Of a DNA stretch of 64,000 bases, positions 8,949 to 16,929 are shown piece after piece. Under the pieces are notes generated by a model. That model was not told the origin of the DNA and ran no database searches. It was given only the letters and a program-made list of their open reading frames with translations. Positions within the stretch are counted from its first letter, which is position 1; each line of letters starts with the position of its first letter. The DNA comes from Burkholderia sp. GAS332 (GTDB lineage: Bacteria; Pseudomonadota; Gammaproteobacteria; Burkholderiales; Burkholderiaceae). The stretch lies in NCBI GenBank assembly GCA_900142905.1, contig FSRV01000001.1:3286001-3350000 (forward strand). The letters run 5' to 3'. Both the position numbers and the translations under genes were made by a program.

Positions 8949-11561
8949 TCAGCTTTTCCCGCCCGCTTCGCCTGCCGTCGGAATCTGCGGTGGAATCGGC
9001 GCGGTCTGCCCGGTGGGCGGCGGCGCCGGACGCGGTTCGTGCGACACATCGCGCGCCATTGCCACGGCAGCGTGCGCGGCCCGCGGCGAGCCCCCCGTCT
9101 CACCATGCGCGTGCCCATGCCCATGCGGACCGGCCTCGGGCCGCTCATCGTCCGGCAAAGGCTGCCCTTCGTTATCCTTCGACGACGTGTACACACGCAT
9201 CTGCGGCACCGGAATCTCGATGCCGGCTTCGTCCATCTTGCGTTTAAGCCTCAAATTGAAGGCGCGCGCCACGCTCCATTGCTGCAACGGCCGCGTCTTG
9301 ATCTGCCCTTTCACGACCATCCAGTTCGGATCAAAACGGTCGAGCCCCCACACCTCAATCGGTCCGAGCATTTCGCGCCGGTAGCGGAAGTCGGCCATCA
9401 GATCGGCGCCGACTTCCCGAATCAGTTGCGTGATCTGATCGACGTCGGTCGAGAACGACATCCGCACTTCGAACACCGCATAGGCGAAGTCGCGCGACAG
9501 ATTCTTGACGATCTTGATCTGCGAGAACGGAATCGCGTGAATCGCGCCTTGCCCATCGCGCAAGCGGACGGTGCGGATCGACAGATGCTCGACCGTGCCC
9601 GCATGTCCCCCGTCCACGTCGACCCAGTCGCCGACCGAAATCGTATCTTCGATGATGATGAACAGGCCCGTGATCAGGTCGGTCACGAGCGACTGCGCAC
9701 CGAAACCGATCGCGAGACCGATCACACCGGCGCCGGCCAAGAGCGGCGTCACGTTAATGCCCAGGTTCGCCGCGGTGACGATACCGGCAATCGTCGCGAT
9801 CGACGCCAGCAGCACATTGCGCACCAGCGGCAGCATCGTGCGCGCCCGCGTGCTCGGATTGCGCGACTTGGTGCGTGGACCACCTGGATTGAGGGCTTCG
9901 GTGATCGCGGTGTCGACCAGAATCCACAGCAGCCATGAGATGAACACCGTCGCGATGATCGCCGTCACCGCGTGTGCAATCCCGCGCGCCGCCACGTTTT
10001 CCTCGACCACTTCCGCGAGCGACACCCCCCACAAACGCGCCGCCAACTCAAAGAAGAACAGCCAGACGAACAGCGTCAGCAGCGTGCCGCAAAAGCGCAG
10101 CAAGCGTGACAGATACGGCGAGCGGCGCCGCGCGCGCGGGCTGCGGTGGCGCGTCACGCGCAGGACGATGGCCGACAGGAAAAATGCGAGCACCAGCAAC
10201 AGTGCGGTCACCACCGAAATCTGCAGCACGTTTTCGCTGGAGCTCGAGCCGCCGAGCGTAGCGACCACCGACGCGGTGGCGAGCACCAGCACCGGCACGT
10301 GCCAGAGCGAGGCGAGCACGTCGAACGCGTCGGTCGCGGCCCGGTGATCGTGGCGCTGCTCGTAAGGCCGGTTGCGAATCAGATGCGCGACGGGCCGGCG
10401 GAACGCCACCGCGAAATAGCCGGTGAGCACGGCGGCCGTCATGTTGGCCGCCGTCGAAATCAGCCCGGCGAGATTCGATCCGAGCTGATGCGCGACGTCG
10501 TAGTTGACCGCCGCGTCGCCGAGCGCGGCGCAGATGCCGACCGCGAATAGCACGCGCCGCGCATGCTCGATCAGCAGGCGCACCGCGACCCGCCGATGCC
10601 CTGAGCCGAATAGCGAAAACATGATCAGACAGATCGCCGAAAACACCGCACCCGCGACAATCGCGTAGGCGACCACCAAGCCGAGCGTGCGGCCGAGCTC
10701 ATCGGGCATCGCGCGCACGAACACCAAGGCAGCGAGAAAGGCGACGATCCACGGCCCGACGCGGCGCAGCGCGAAGATCAGCAGCTCGCGCGTGGTGGGG
10801 TTCGGGTTGAGCCCCATCAGGATGCCGAAGCGCCGGTATAGCCGGTGTTGCAGGTAGATCAGCGCGCCGGCGCACGCGCCCCAGCCGACCAGCATGGCAA
10901 TCATCGCAAAGACGATGTGCCCGAAGCTCTCTTGCCCCTGACCCGAAATGATCGTGTAGAGCTCGTTGCCGGCCGCGTTGAAGCGTCCGACCCAATAGTG
11001 CACCGGCGTGCGGCCCTGATGCACACCGGATTCGAACGACGCGATGCCCGACGCGATCGCGCCGAGCAAGCCGGGACTCGGTTGCACGGGTGCGGGTGGC
11101 GCGACGTTTTGCGAGACGTCGCGCAGCTTTTTGAGCTGGGCGACGAGCGCGGTGCGCTGCCGGTCGTTGTCGAGCGTTGCGATCACGCTGTCGAGCGAGC
11201 GCGCCAGTTCCGCCTGGCTCGCGGGCGACGGCGCGGAGGCCGCTTCCGCCGCCGAGGCGCTCGAGGCGGCGGACGCAGGCGTTGCCGTCGCGCTATTGAT
11301 CAGGCTTTGCAGGGCCGGAATGACGGGCGTGGTGGCGCCGGCAGCCTGAGCCGTCACCGGCATCCATCCGATGCCGAGGATCAGTGCGGCGCAGACCGTG
11401 GCCGCCCACGCGCCGAGCCACGCCGCAACGTGAGCGCGAACGCCGCGTCGAGCGCGGCATCCGACATGATTGGAAGAAAAATGAAAGGTGGCGTGAGTCG
11501 CCGGTTGCCCGCCGTTGGACGGCGCGGCCCCGGACTCACGCCGCAACGGGCATGACTGCAT
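8949..11561 (-). CDS. Large MscS-family mechanosensitive channel (YbiO-like)
   Basis: The protein is about 870 residues from the ATG at 11561; the frame is open further upstream and the true start is uncertain. An N-terminal export signal, a Ser/Ala-rich periplasmic stretch and several predicted membrane helices precede the MscS pore and beta domain. The latter is recognisable as LVTDLITGLFIIIEDTISVG, then GDWVDVDGGHAGTVEHLSI. This makes it a multi-helix MscS paralogue like YbiO or MscK rather than the small MscS. It would gate under membrane tension in osmotic downshock. The C-terminal ~80 residues are low-complexity Pro/His/Ala-rich and probably disordered. Confidence 0.88.
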   Translation of the reverse strand: MQSCPLRRESGAAPSNGGQPATHATFHFSSNHVGCRARRGVRAHVAAWLGAWAATVCAALILGIGWMPVTAQAAGATTPVIPALQSLINSATATPASAASSASAAEAASAPSPASQAELARSLDSVIATLDNDRQRTALVAQLKKLRDVSQNVAPPAPVQPSPGLLGAIASGIASFESGVHQGRTPVHYWVGRFNAAGNELYTIISGQGQESFGHIVFAMIAMLVGWGACAGALIYLQHRLYRRFGILMGLNPNPTTRELLIFALRRVGPWIVAFLAALVFVRAMPDELGRTLGLVVAYAIVAGAVFSAICLIMFSLFGSGHRRVAVRLLIEHARRVLFAVGICAALGDAAVNYDVAHQLGSNLAGLISTAANMTAAVLTGYFAVAFRRPVAHLIRNRPYEQRHDHRAATDAFDVLASLWHVPVLVLATASVVATLGGSSSSENVLQISVVTALLLVLAFFLSAIVLRVTRHRSPRARRRSPYLSRLLRFCGTLLTLFVWLFFFELAARLWGVSLAEVVEENVAARGIAHAVTAIIATVFISWLLWILVDTAITEALNPGGPRTKSRNPSTRARTMLPLVRNVLLASIATIAGIVTAANLGINVTPLLAGAGVIGLAIGFGAQSLVTDLITGLFIIIEDTISVGDWVDVDGGHAGTVEHLSIRTVRLRDGQGAIHAIPFSQIKIVKNLSRDFAYAVFEVRMSFSTDVDQITQLIREVGADLMADFRYRREMLGPIEVWGLDRFDPNWMVVKGQIKTRPLQQWSVARAFNLRLKRKMDEAGIEIPVPQMRVYTSSKDNEGQPLPDDERPEAGPHGHGHAHGETGGSPRAAHAAVAMARDVSHEPRPAPPPTGQTAPIPPQIPTAGEAGGKS

Positions 11562-11761
11562 GGCGATCCGTGAGAAAACGGGAGACGCCAGTGTAGCCGC
11601 AGTTTCGCCGCCAGCCACCGAACATGCGTAACCGATTGTTAGGACGCTTGCGCAAATTCGAGGATTGGCAGGCCGCCCTCACCCTCGAGCGGCCACTCCG
11701 GCACATGCAACGGGCCAGACGCGACACACGCCGCGCACGGTCCGTTACGGTCACTTAGGGC

Positions 11762-12409
11762 TCAATAAGCCACCGTCGCGATCTGACGGACGAAACGGCC
11801 CTGCTCCAATTCGTCGACAAAGGCGATCGCATAGTCTTCCGCGGAAATGCGGCTGTTGCCCTCTGCGTCAGCCAGGAGCGTGTTCGCGCCCGTGCGGAAT
11901 TTACCGGTGCGCTCGCCCGGGGCAATCAGCGCGGCCGGCGCGAAGAAAGTCCAGTCGAGATCGGTGACACCACGGTAATAGTCGAATGCATCGCGGTGAG
12001 CCAGTGCGATCGCTTTGTAGGCGTCCGGGAACCCGTCCGAGTCGACCAGTTGCTTGCCCGGCGCCACTTCGAGCGAACCCGCGCCGCCCACCACCACGAG
12101 GCGCTTAAGGCCCGCTGCGCGCACGCCGTCGACCAGCGCATGGGTCGCCGTGGTCAGTGCCGCGAGATCGTCTTGCGGCGGCGCATACGCGCTCGCCACC
12201 ACGTCGTGACCGCGCACCGCGGCGCCGACGCTCGCGGCGTCGAGCAGATCGGCCTGTGCGGCTTTGAGATTCGCCACATCCGTCGGCACGCGCGCCGGAT
12301 TGCGCGCCAGCGCCGTCACCTGATGCCCGCGGCGGGCCGCTTCCGCGGCGATCCGCGAACCAATCGTGCCGGTGGCGCCAAACAATGCGATCTTCAACGG
12401 TTTGCTCAT
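11762..12409 (-). CDS. NAD(P)-binding oxidoreductase (SDR-a5/NmrA-like)
   Basis: The 215-residue Rossmann protein opens with KIALFGATGTIGSRIAAEA, a GxxGxxG dinucleotide motif followed by an arginine-containing loop (TALARNPARV) that suggests NADP. It resembles the YwnB/YesF-type 'NAD-dependent epimerase/dehydratase' proteins whose substrates are mostly unknown. AGGAGC eight bases before the ATG supports the start. It lies downstream of the Rrf2-type regulator on the same strand, with a TGTAA-N9-TTACA operator 27 bases before its start. It is therefore the likely target of that repressor. Confidence 0.85.
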   Translation of the reverse strand: MSKPLKIALFGATGTIGSRIAAEAARRGHQVTALARNPARVPTDVANLKAAQADLLDAASVGAAVRGHDVVASAYAPPQDDLAALTTATHALVDGVRAAGLKRLVVVGGAGSLEVAPGKQLVDSDGFPDAYKAIALAHRDAFDYYRGVTDLDWTFFAPAALIAPGERTGKFRTGANTLLADAEGNSRISAEDYAIAFVDELEQGRFVRQIATVAY

Positions 12410-12435
12410 TTCGATGCTCCTGTCATTAACATATA

Positions 12436-12454
12436 TGTAACCACATTGATTACA
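12436..12454. promoter_or_regulatory. Rrf2-type operator before the oxidoreductase gene
   Basis: TGTAA-N9-TTACA with flanking symmetry giving nine-base arms (TATATGTAA and TTACATATA, 12432-12458). It shares TGTAACCA and TTACAT with a second site at 13035-13053 upstream of the regulator gene. Confidence 0.65.
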
Positions 12455-12552
12455 TATAATAGGGAAAAAAGAGGGGCTTGAGCCCCCGTTCGTTCTCAGG
12501 CGCGCGCGTCTCGACTACGCCACACGCCCTTGGATACTGCTTTTTTGCTACG

Positions 12553-13008
12553 TCATCCCTGCGGACGCCGCTTGCGTTCACGTGCCCGTTCGGCGCGCAC
12601 CAGGTCGGAAGTGGCATCGGCCAGCGTGCGTGCGCCGAGCGAGGCTTCCATGGCCTGCTGCGCTTCGTCGATGATGCCGCGCAGCACGACCTGGATATTC
12701 CGCCCCACCATGCACGCAGGATTCGGCTCCTCGCGATGCATGGCGAACAATTGCGCGTCATCCACCGCACGATACACCTCGAGCAAGGTGATGTCTTCAG
12801 GCGCCCTGGCAAGCAGCGCGCCACCGCCCGCGCCAAGTTGCGAGGTCGTAAGACCCGCCTCGGCCAGCATGGTCAACAGACGCCGGATCAACGCAGGATT
12901 CGTATTCACGCTGCCCGCGATCATCTCCGACGAGAGCGGCATGCCCTCCTGCAAAGACAGCAGCGCGAGCACATGCACCGCAAACGCAAACCGGCTACTC
13001 GTATTCAC
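12553..13008 (-). CDS. Rrf2-family transcriptional repressor (YwnA-like)
   Basis: The 151-residue protein has an N-terminal winged helix typical of Rrf2 proteins (NTSSRFAFAVHVLALL ... SSEMIAGSVNTNPALIRRLL ... AGLTTSQLGAGGGALLARAPEDITLLEVYRAV). It has a single cysteine instead of the three that bind Fe-S in IscR/NsrR, so it is not an iron-sulfur sensor of that kind. A GTG start at 13008 is preferred: GGCAGG precedes it and the amino terminus then matches relatives; a TTG at 13032 is an alternative. Paired operators flank the gene, so autoregulation plus repression of the oxidoreductase gene is likely. Confidence 0.88.
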   Translation of the reverse strand: MNTSSRFAFAVHVLALLSLQEGMPLSSEMIAGSVNTNPALIRRLLTMLAEAGLTTSQLGAGGGALLARAPEDITLLEVYRAVDDAQLFAMHREEPNPACMVGRNIQVVLRGIIDEAQQAMEASLGARTLADATSDLVRAERARERKRRPQG

Positions 13009-13034
13009 AGCGAACCTGCCCTGCCACGACAATG

Positions 13035-13053
13035 TGTAACCATAGTAATTACA
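13035..13053. promoter_or_regulatory. Rrf2-type operator before the regulator gene
   Basis: TGTAACCATAGTAATTACA, again TGTAA-N9-TTACA, lies 26 bases upstream of the GTG start of the Rrf2 gene. The match to 12436-12454 in spacing and in eight of the left-half bases marks both as sites of one dimeric repressor. Confidence 0.65.
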
Positions 13054-13095
13054 TTTAATCCGACTGTCAAATGGACGGACGCACGGGCCGCCACC

Positions 13096-13569
13096 TTACT
13101 TGTCCATCTGCTTTTGCGCATCGCTCGAATCGCTCGACGCAGACGAAGAAGCCGACACGCTAGCCGACGACGCCGAGCTTTGTGCCGACCATTCCTGCAG
13201 CTTGCGCCCCGCCGTCTCGAGGCCCTGGCCGGTCAACGCCGCCGCCTTGCCGAGTTGCGCATTTGTCGCGCTCGCCGCGCCTTGCAGGTTGGCTTGCGCG
13301 GTCGACGCCAGCGCGGCGGGATCGATTGTGATCGACGGCGCCGAGGCCGATTCGAGGTTCTGCTGCGCGGTGTCCTTGGTCGCATCGACCTGCTGGCCGA
13401 CGTAGCTGGCTGCCTGATCGAGCTTTTGACCCGCGGCTTGCGCCGCATCGTTGAGCTTGCCGGCGACCTGCGCCGACGCATCATTCTTCTGACAAGCCGT
13501 CAGGCCGCCGAACACGAGGGCGACAACAGCGACACGGCGCAACAACGGCGAATGAATAGATAAAGTCAT
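13096..13569 (-). CDS. Putative lipoprotein, Ala/Ser-rich
   Basis: The 157-residue protein has a short basic start, a hydrophobic segment and a lipobox LVFGGLTAC, so it should be lipidated at Cys25 or so. The mature part is an Ala/Gln/Ser-rich, helix-prone sequence with repeated AAxxxGQxLxxAA patterns, then a serine-rich tail. It may form a coiled coil in the periplasm. The start at 13569 was chosen because the signal sequence begins there; the frame is open far upstream but opposite the DJ-1 gene. Function unknown. Confidence 0.75.
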   Translation of the reverse strand: MTLSIHSPLLRRVAVVALVFGGLTACQKNDASAQVAGKLNDAAQAAGQKLDQAASYVGQQVDATKDTAQQNLESASAPSITIDPAALASTAQANLQGAASATNAQLGKAAALTGQGLETAGRKLQEWSAQSSASSASVSASSSASSDSSDAQKQMDK

Positions 13570-13737
13570 AATGGGGTGTGAGCCGCATCGAGCGGCTTCC
13601 GCATGCGAAAACGCGCCCATGATACGCCGTTGCGCCGCAGGCGCTCCGCATTGGCCCTCCGTCGCGGTTCTGTCAAACGCATTGGAGTAGACTGACGTCC
13701 CGCTTGATGTGTTCCGTTGATCAATTGGAGGCATGCG

Positions 13738-14319
13738 ATGGCAGCAAAGAAGATCCTGTTCCTGACCGGCGACTTCGCCGAGGATTACGAAACGATGGTG
13801 CCGTTTCAGGCACTGCAGGCAGTCGGCCACGTCGTTGACGCGGTCTGCCCGAACAAGAAAGCGGGCGAGAAGATCAAGACAGCGATCCATGATTTCGAAG
13901 GCGACCAGACCTACACCGAAAAGCCTGGCCATCAGTTCACGCTCAATGCAACGTTCGACGATGTCGATTCGCGTCAATACGACGCGCTGGCGATCGCCGG
14001 CGGCCGCGCGCCGGAATACCTGCGGCTCAATCACAAAGTCATCGAACTCGTACGGCAGTTCGCCGAAGCAGGCAAGCCGATCGCCGCGATCTGCCACGCC
14101 GCGCAACTGCTCGCTGCCGCCGACGTGATTCGCGGCAAGCGCATTTCCGCCTACCCGGCCTGCGCGCCCGAAGTGAAGCTGGCCGGCGGCGAGTACGCCG
14201 ACATTCCGGTCGACGCCGCGATCACCGACGCCAATTTCGTCACCGCTCCCGCATGGCCGGCGCATCCTGAGTGGCTGCGTCAATTCCTCGTGCTGCTCGG
14301 CACCCGGATCGAACTCTGA
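13738..14319 (+). CDS. DJ-1/PfpI family protein
   Basis: The 193-residue protein has the DJ-1/PfpI fold signature: a conserved acidic residue near the start ([10 protein letters not shown]), the GGRAPEYL loop, and the nucleophile elbow [10 protein letters not shown] with its cysteine. Family members include the YhbO/PfpI stress proteins and glyoxalase III-type enzymes. The active residues appear intact, but which chemistry applies cannot be read from sequence. TTGGAGG six bases before the ATG at 13738 fixes the start. A strong hairpin follows the gene. Confidence 0.9.
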   Translation: MAAKKILFLTGDFAEDYETMVPFQALQAVGHVVDAVCPNKKAGEKIKTAIHDFEGDQTYTEKPGHQFTLNATFDDVDSRQYDALAIAGGRAPEYLRLNHKVIELVRQFAEAGKPIAAICHAAQLLAAADVIRGKRISAYPACAPEVKLAGGEYADIPVDAAITDANFVTAPAWPAHPEWLRQFLVLLGTRIEL

Positions 14320-14323
14320 TCCA

Positions 14324-14362
14324 CAGGCGAGCGCCTTGCCCTCGCGGCAAGGCGCTCGCCTG
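14324..14362 (+). terminator. Strong hairpin after the DJ-1/PfpI gene
   Basis: A perfect 17-base stem (left arm beginning CAGGCGAGCGCC) with a five-base loop starts five bases after the stop codon. The long GC stem suggests a terminator, but no T-run follows, so it may instead stabilise the 3' end. Confidence 0.6.
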
Positions 14363-14442
14363 CACCTGCATTTGAGACTAGTCCGATAGTTCTCAGCGGA
14401 AGGCTTTCCTATAGTCGCCGGTTGACTTGGGAGCCTTTTTCA

Positions 14443-14769
14443 ATGGAACTGACTGATTGGATCGTCTTTCTCGCCGTCACCTTGATGGCGATTGCTTTTT
14501 TCTGTGCGCGCACACGGGCCAACTGGTCGCGAGCAGACCGCGCGCGACGTCTGGCCGGCACGCGCATGCTGGTGCAAGCCGCGTGCTCGCTGTGGGCCGC
14601 GCTGTTGATCGCCGCACACGGCCTGTTCGCCCTGGACGGCTTGCCCGGCCTGCATCCCGCACCGCTCGAGGCGCTGACCGGCGTCGCGATCCTGATCGTT
14701 TGCGGCTGCTACTGGTCGGTTCGCGGCGGCAAACTGCTCAAACCGCGCCGGCTCTTTAGCGCGTACTAA
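14443..14769 (+). CDS. Small membrane protein, hypothetical
   Basis: The 108-residue protein has a hydrophobic helix at about residues 4-22 and one or two more at about 45-90, with a basic middle (RTRANWSRADRARRLAG). It is therefore probably an inner-membrane protein with two to three helices. TTGGGAG lies nine bases before the ATG. Its last 14 bases overlap the convergent end of the sensor kinase gene. No family recognised. Confidence 0.6.
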   Translation: MELTDWIVFLAVTLMAIAFFCARTRANWSRADRARRLAGTRMLVQAACSLWAALLIAAHGLFALDGLPGLHPAPLEALTGVAILIVCGCYWSVRGGKLLKPRRLFSAY

Positions 14770-16519
14770 TGCCGGGCACGGCATTGGCGGCATTGGCGGT
14801 AGGTACCACCGCACCGCCGCTCAGAGCGTGGCCCTCACGATCACCGAGGCCCGCGCGCACTTCGCGCACACCCCGAACCGTGTGAACGCCATTCACCACC
14901 GCGGCAGGCATTTCGACAGCCGGTTGCACTGCCCGCACCTCGGCTTCGGGCAGCGACAGATAAAACGTTGTGCCGATGCCTTCTTTCGACTCCGCCCACA
15001 CGCGCCCGCCATGCCGCTCTACCACGCGTCGCACGAGCGCAAGGCCGATGCCTTCCCCCGCCGCCACATTGCCGTGCAGCCGCTGAAAGGCGTTGAAAAG
15101 CCGCGGCAGCGCGACCGCCGGAATGCCCAGGCCGTTGTCCCGCACGTAGAAAATCCGTAGCGAATGCACGCCCGGCGGCGCCGGTGTCGTCCCGATTTCG
15201 ATCTGGCCTTCGCGCGCCGGGTCCAGATAATTGACCGCATTGCCGATCAGATTCGCGAACACCTGTTCGAGCGCGGTCGGATCGCCCCACACCGCCGGCA
15301 GCTCGTCGACGATGACGTGCGCCCGGCGCGCCCGGATCGACCCTTGCATGGCATCGACCACGCGCGGCACGATATCGCGCACTTCGACCTTTTGCTGCCG
15401 GTACTCGACGCGGCCGACACGCGACAGCCGCAAAAGCGCGTCGATGATATGCGAGGCCCGCAGCACGGCTGTCTGCAGGAAGTGCAGCGCTTCGCCGATA
15501 TCCTCGTCCACGATCCGCTCGATGCGCTGCCGCGGTTCTGCCGCGAGCGACGACTGGCGCAGCGCCGCGCGCAGTTCGTCAGACGCGCGAATCAGTTCTT
15601 TCGAAAAGCCTTGCAGATTCACCAGCGGCGCACGCAGGTCGTGCGACACGCTGTAGATGAACATTTCGTTTTCCTCGGTCTGTTGTCGCAAGGTCTCGTT
15701 GATGCTCGCCAGTTCGCCGGTGCGGCGCGCGAGATCGGACTGGAAACGCGCCTGGATGCGCTCGGCTTCGAGCAGGCGCCGGCTGGTTTCATGCAAGGTC
15801 AGATCGAGCCGGGCGATTTCGTCGCGGCCCGGGCTAATCGGCGCCAGCGGCTCGTTGCCCGCGAGGCGCCCGGCGTTATCGGAGAGCAGCGCGAGCCGGC
15901 CGCGCACGCCGCGCGTGAACAGCCAGACGGCCAACGCGACGAACAGCAACGAGCCGAACACGGCCGCGACGACCAGCGTCAGTTGCCGTTCACGTGCGGC
16001 CTCGGCGGCGCTCGTGCGCAACGAGTCGAGGCGCCGCTCTTCAGTCTGGAAGGCCACCACCTGCTGACGGAAGCGATCGAGCACGTCGGCCGAGCCCAAG
16101 TCGCGGAAGCGATCAAGCAGATCGCGCCGCCGTCCGGAATGCAGCAGATCCTGAATGCGGTCCGACCATTGACGATAGCCCTGCACCGCCTGGCGCACCT
16201 GCACCACGCGCTCGACTTGCGCCGGGTTATCGGCAACCAGATCGGCCAGTTGGTCGATGCGACGGTCGACGTCCATCCACAAGGTGACCGGCGTACTAAA
16301 GTGGGTGTCGTTGGCGAGCACGGCGCCACGCAGCGCCACAGACTCGCCTAGCACCGGATCGAGGATCGCGGCAGTTTGACGCAGCACGTCTTCGCTATGG
16401 ATGGCCCACTGCTCGGCTAGCGTCGCGTCGGACTGCGCCTTGACCAGGCCAGACAGCAGCGCCAGTTCGAAGAGGGCCGGAATTGCGATCAGCAACAGGC
16501 CTTTAGTGGTCAGTCTCAT
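14756..16519 (-). CDS. Orphan sensor histidine kinase (CHASE3-like/HAMP/HisKA/HATPase)
   Basis: From the ATG at 16519 the protein has 587 residues. A first membrane helix lies at about 6-25, followed by a helical periplasmic region resembling CHASE3, a second helix at about 180-203, HAMP, and a coiled segment. The HisKA box is FIYSVSHDLRAPL with the phosphoacceptor histidine. Then come the N box (NLIGNAVNYL), G1 (VRDNGLGIP) and G2 (GEGIGLALV) of the ATPase domain, the bacteriophytochrome/CHASE3 kinase type. A poorly ordered ~50-residue tail follows. No response regulator gene adjoins it, so the partner lies elsewhere. It is divergent from amtB, separated by 410 bases. Confidence 0.9.
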   Translation of the reverse strand: MRLTTKGLLLIAIPALFELALLSGLVKAQSDATLAEQWAIHSEDVLRQTAAILDPVLGESVALRGAVLANDTHFSTPVTLWMDVDRRIDQLADLVADNPAQVERVVQVRQAVQGYRQWSDRIQDLLHSGRRRDLLDRFRDLGSADVLDRFRQQVVAFQTEERRLDSLRTSAAEAARERQLTLVVAAVFGSLLFVALAVWLFTRGVRGRLALLSDNAGRLAGNEPLAPISPGRDEIARLDLTLHETSRRLLEAERIQARFQSDLARRTGELASINETLRQQTEENEMFIYSVSHDLRAPLVNLQGFSKELIRASDELRAALRQSSLAAEPRQRIERIVDEDIGEALHFLQTAVLRASHIIDALLRLSRVGRVEYRQQKVEVRDIVPRVVDAMQGSIRARRAHVIVDELPAVWGDPTALEQVFANLIGNAVNYLDPAREGQIEIGTTPAPPGVHSLRIFYVRDNGLGIPAVALPRLFNAFQRLHGNVAAGEGIGLALVRRVVERHGGRVWAESKEGIGTTFYLSLPEAEVRAVQPAVEMPAAVVNGVHTVRGVREVRAGLGDREGHALSGGAVVPTANAANAVPGISTR

Positions 16520-16747
16520 GCGTGCGCATTGGAGGTCGATGGCCGGCAGATCATGCACGGGGACGGCACATTATGTCGGCGTTTGCACAGGAAGACAAAG
16601 ACGATGCGCCATCGACTATGGCTCGTGCCGCCCAATACGGGCCATGTGCAACGAATGCGCATAAAACGTCAGGCTTTTGAATTAAACGTAAATCAAATCG
16701 AATGTCATGCCCATAGTTGGATCATAAGGGCCGCTATGAGACAGTCA

Positions 16748-16764
16748 TGCACTTTTATTGTGCT
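16748..16764. promoter_or_regulatory. NtrC-like enhancer site upstream of amtB
   Basis: TGCAC-N7-GTGCT has the layout of NtrC boxes (TGCAC-N7-GTGCA). Its centre lies about 146 bases upstream of the predicted sigma54 start point, a usual distance for an NtrC enhancer. Confidence 0.55.
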
Positions 16765-16875
16765 TTTATCGTTATTCGAGGTGCAAGGCAGCGTGCGCTT
16801 CGCGATCGGCAATGCGTGACACGAAACCCATCCCGGTGCGCCTTTGCACCTGATCGACGCCTCCCGGCACAAGTT

Positions 16876-16890
16876 TGGCCCGCTTCTTGC
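16876..16890 (+). promoter_or_regulatory. Sigma54 promoter of amtB
   Basis: TGGCCCGCTTCTTGC matches the -24/-12 consensus TGGCACG-N4-TTGCW with one mismatch in the first block. GG and GC are spaced exactly 12 bases. Transcription would begin near 16902, 28 bases before the amtB ATG. Nitrogen control of an ammonium transporter makes this biologically coherent. Confidence 0.75.
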
Positions 16891-16929
16891 GTTCCATGCC
16901 CGCTTTTTTAGCATAAGCGGGACACATCG

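Larger units (their letters stand above)
16520..16929. other. Divergent promoter region of sensor kinase and amtB
   Basis: This stretch contains the NtrC-like and sigma54 elements listed separately. A 7-base-arm hairpin (CCCGCTT at 16899-16905, AAGCGGG at 16915-16921) lies just before the amtB ATG; the predicted start of transcription falls inside its left arm. No gene is visible in either strand. Confidence 0.7.

Noticed and set aside
14764..14800. GGCATTGGC short direct repeats at the end of the sensor kinase gene as a mobile-element scar
   Set aside because: They encode the Ala/Asn-rich tail of the kinase and have no flanking element or target duplication.
16835..16850. GGTGC-N6-GCACC upstream of amtB as a second NtrC box
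   Set aside because: The half-sites face the wrong way compared with TGCAC-N7-GTGCA and the spacing differs.
16899..16921. Hairpin just before the amtB ATG as a translation-control element
   Set aside because: The sigma54 start point predicted at about 16902 removes part of the left arm from the transcript.
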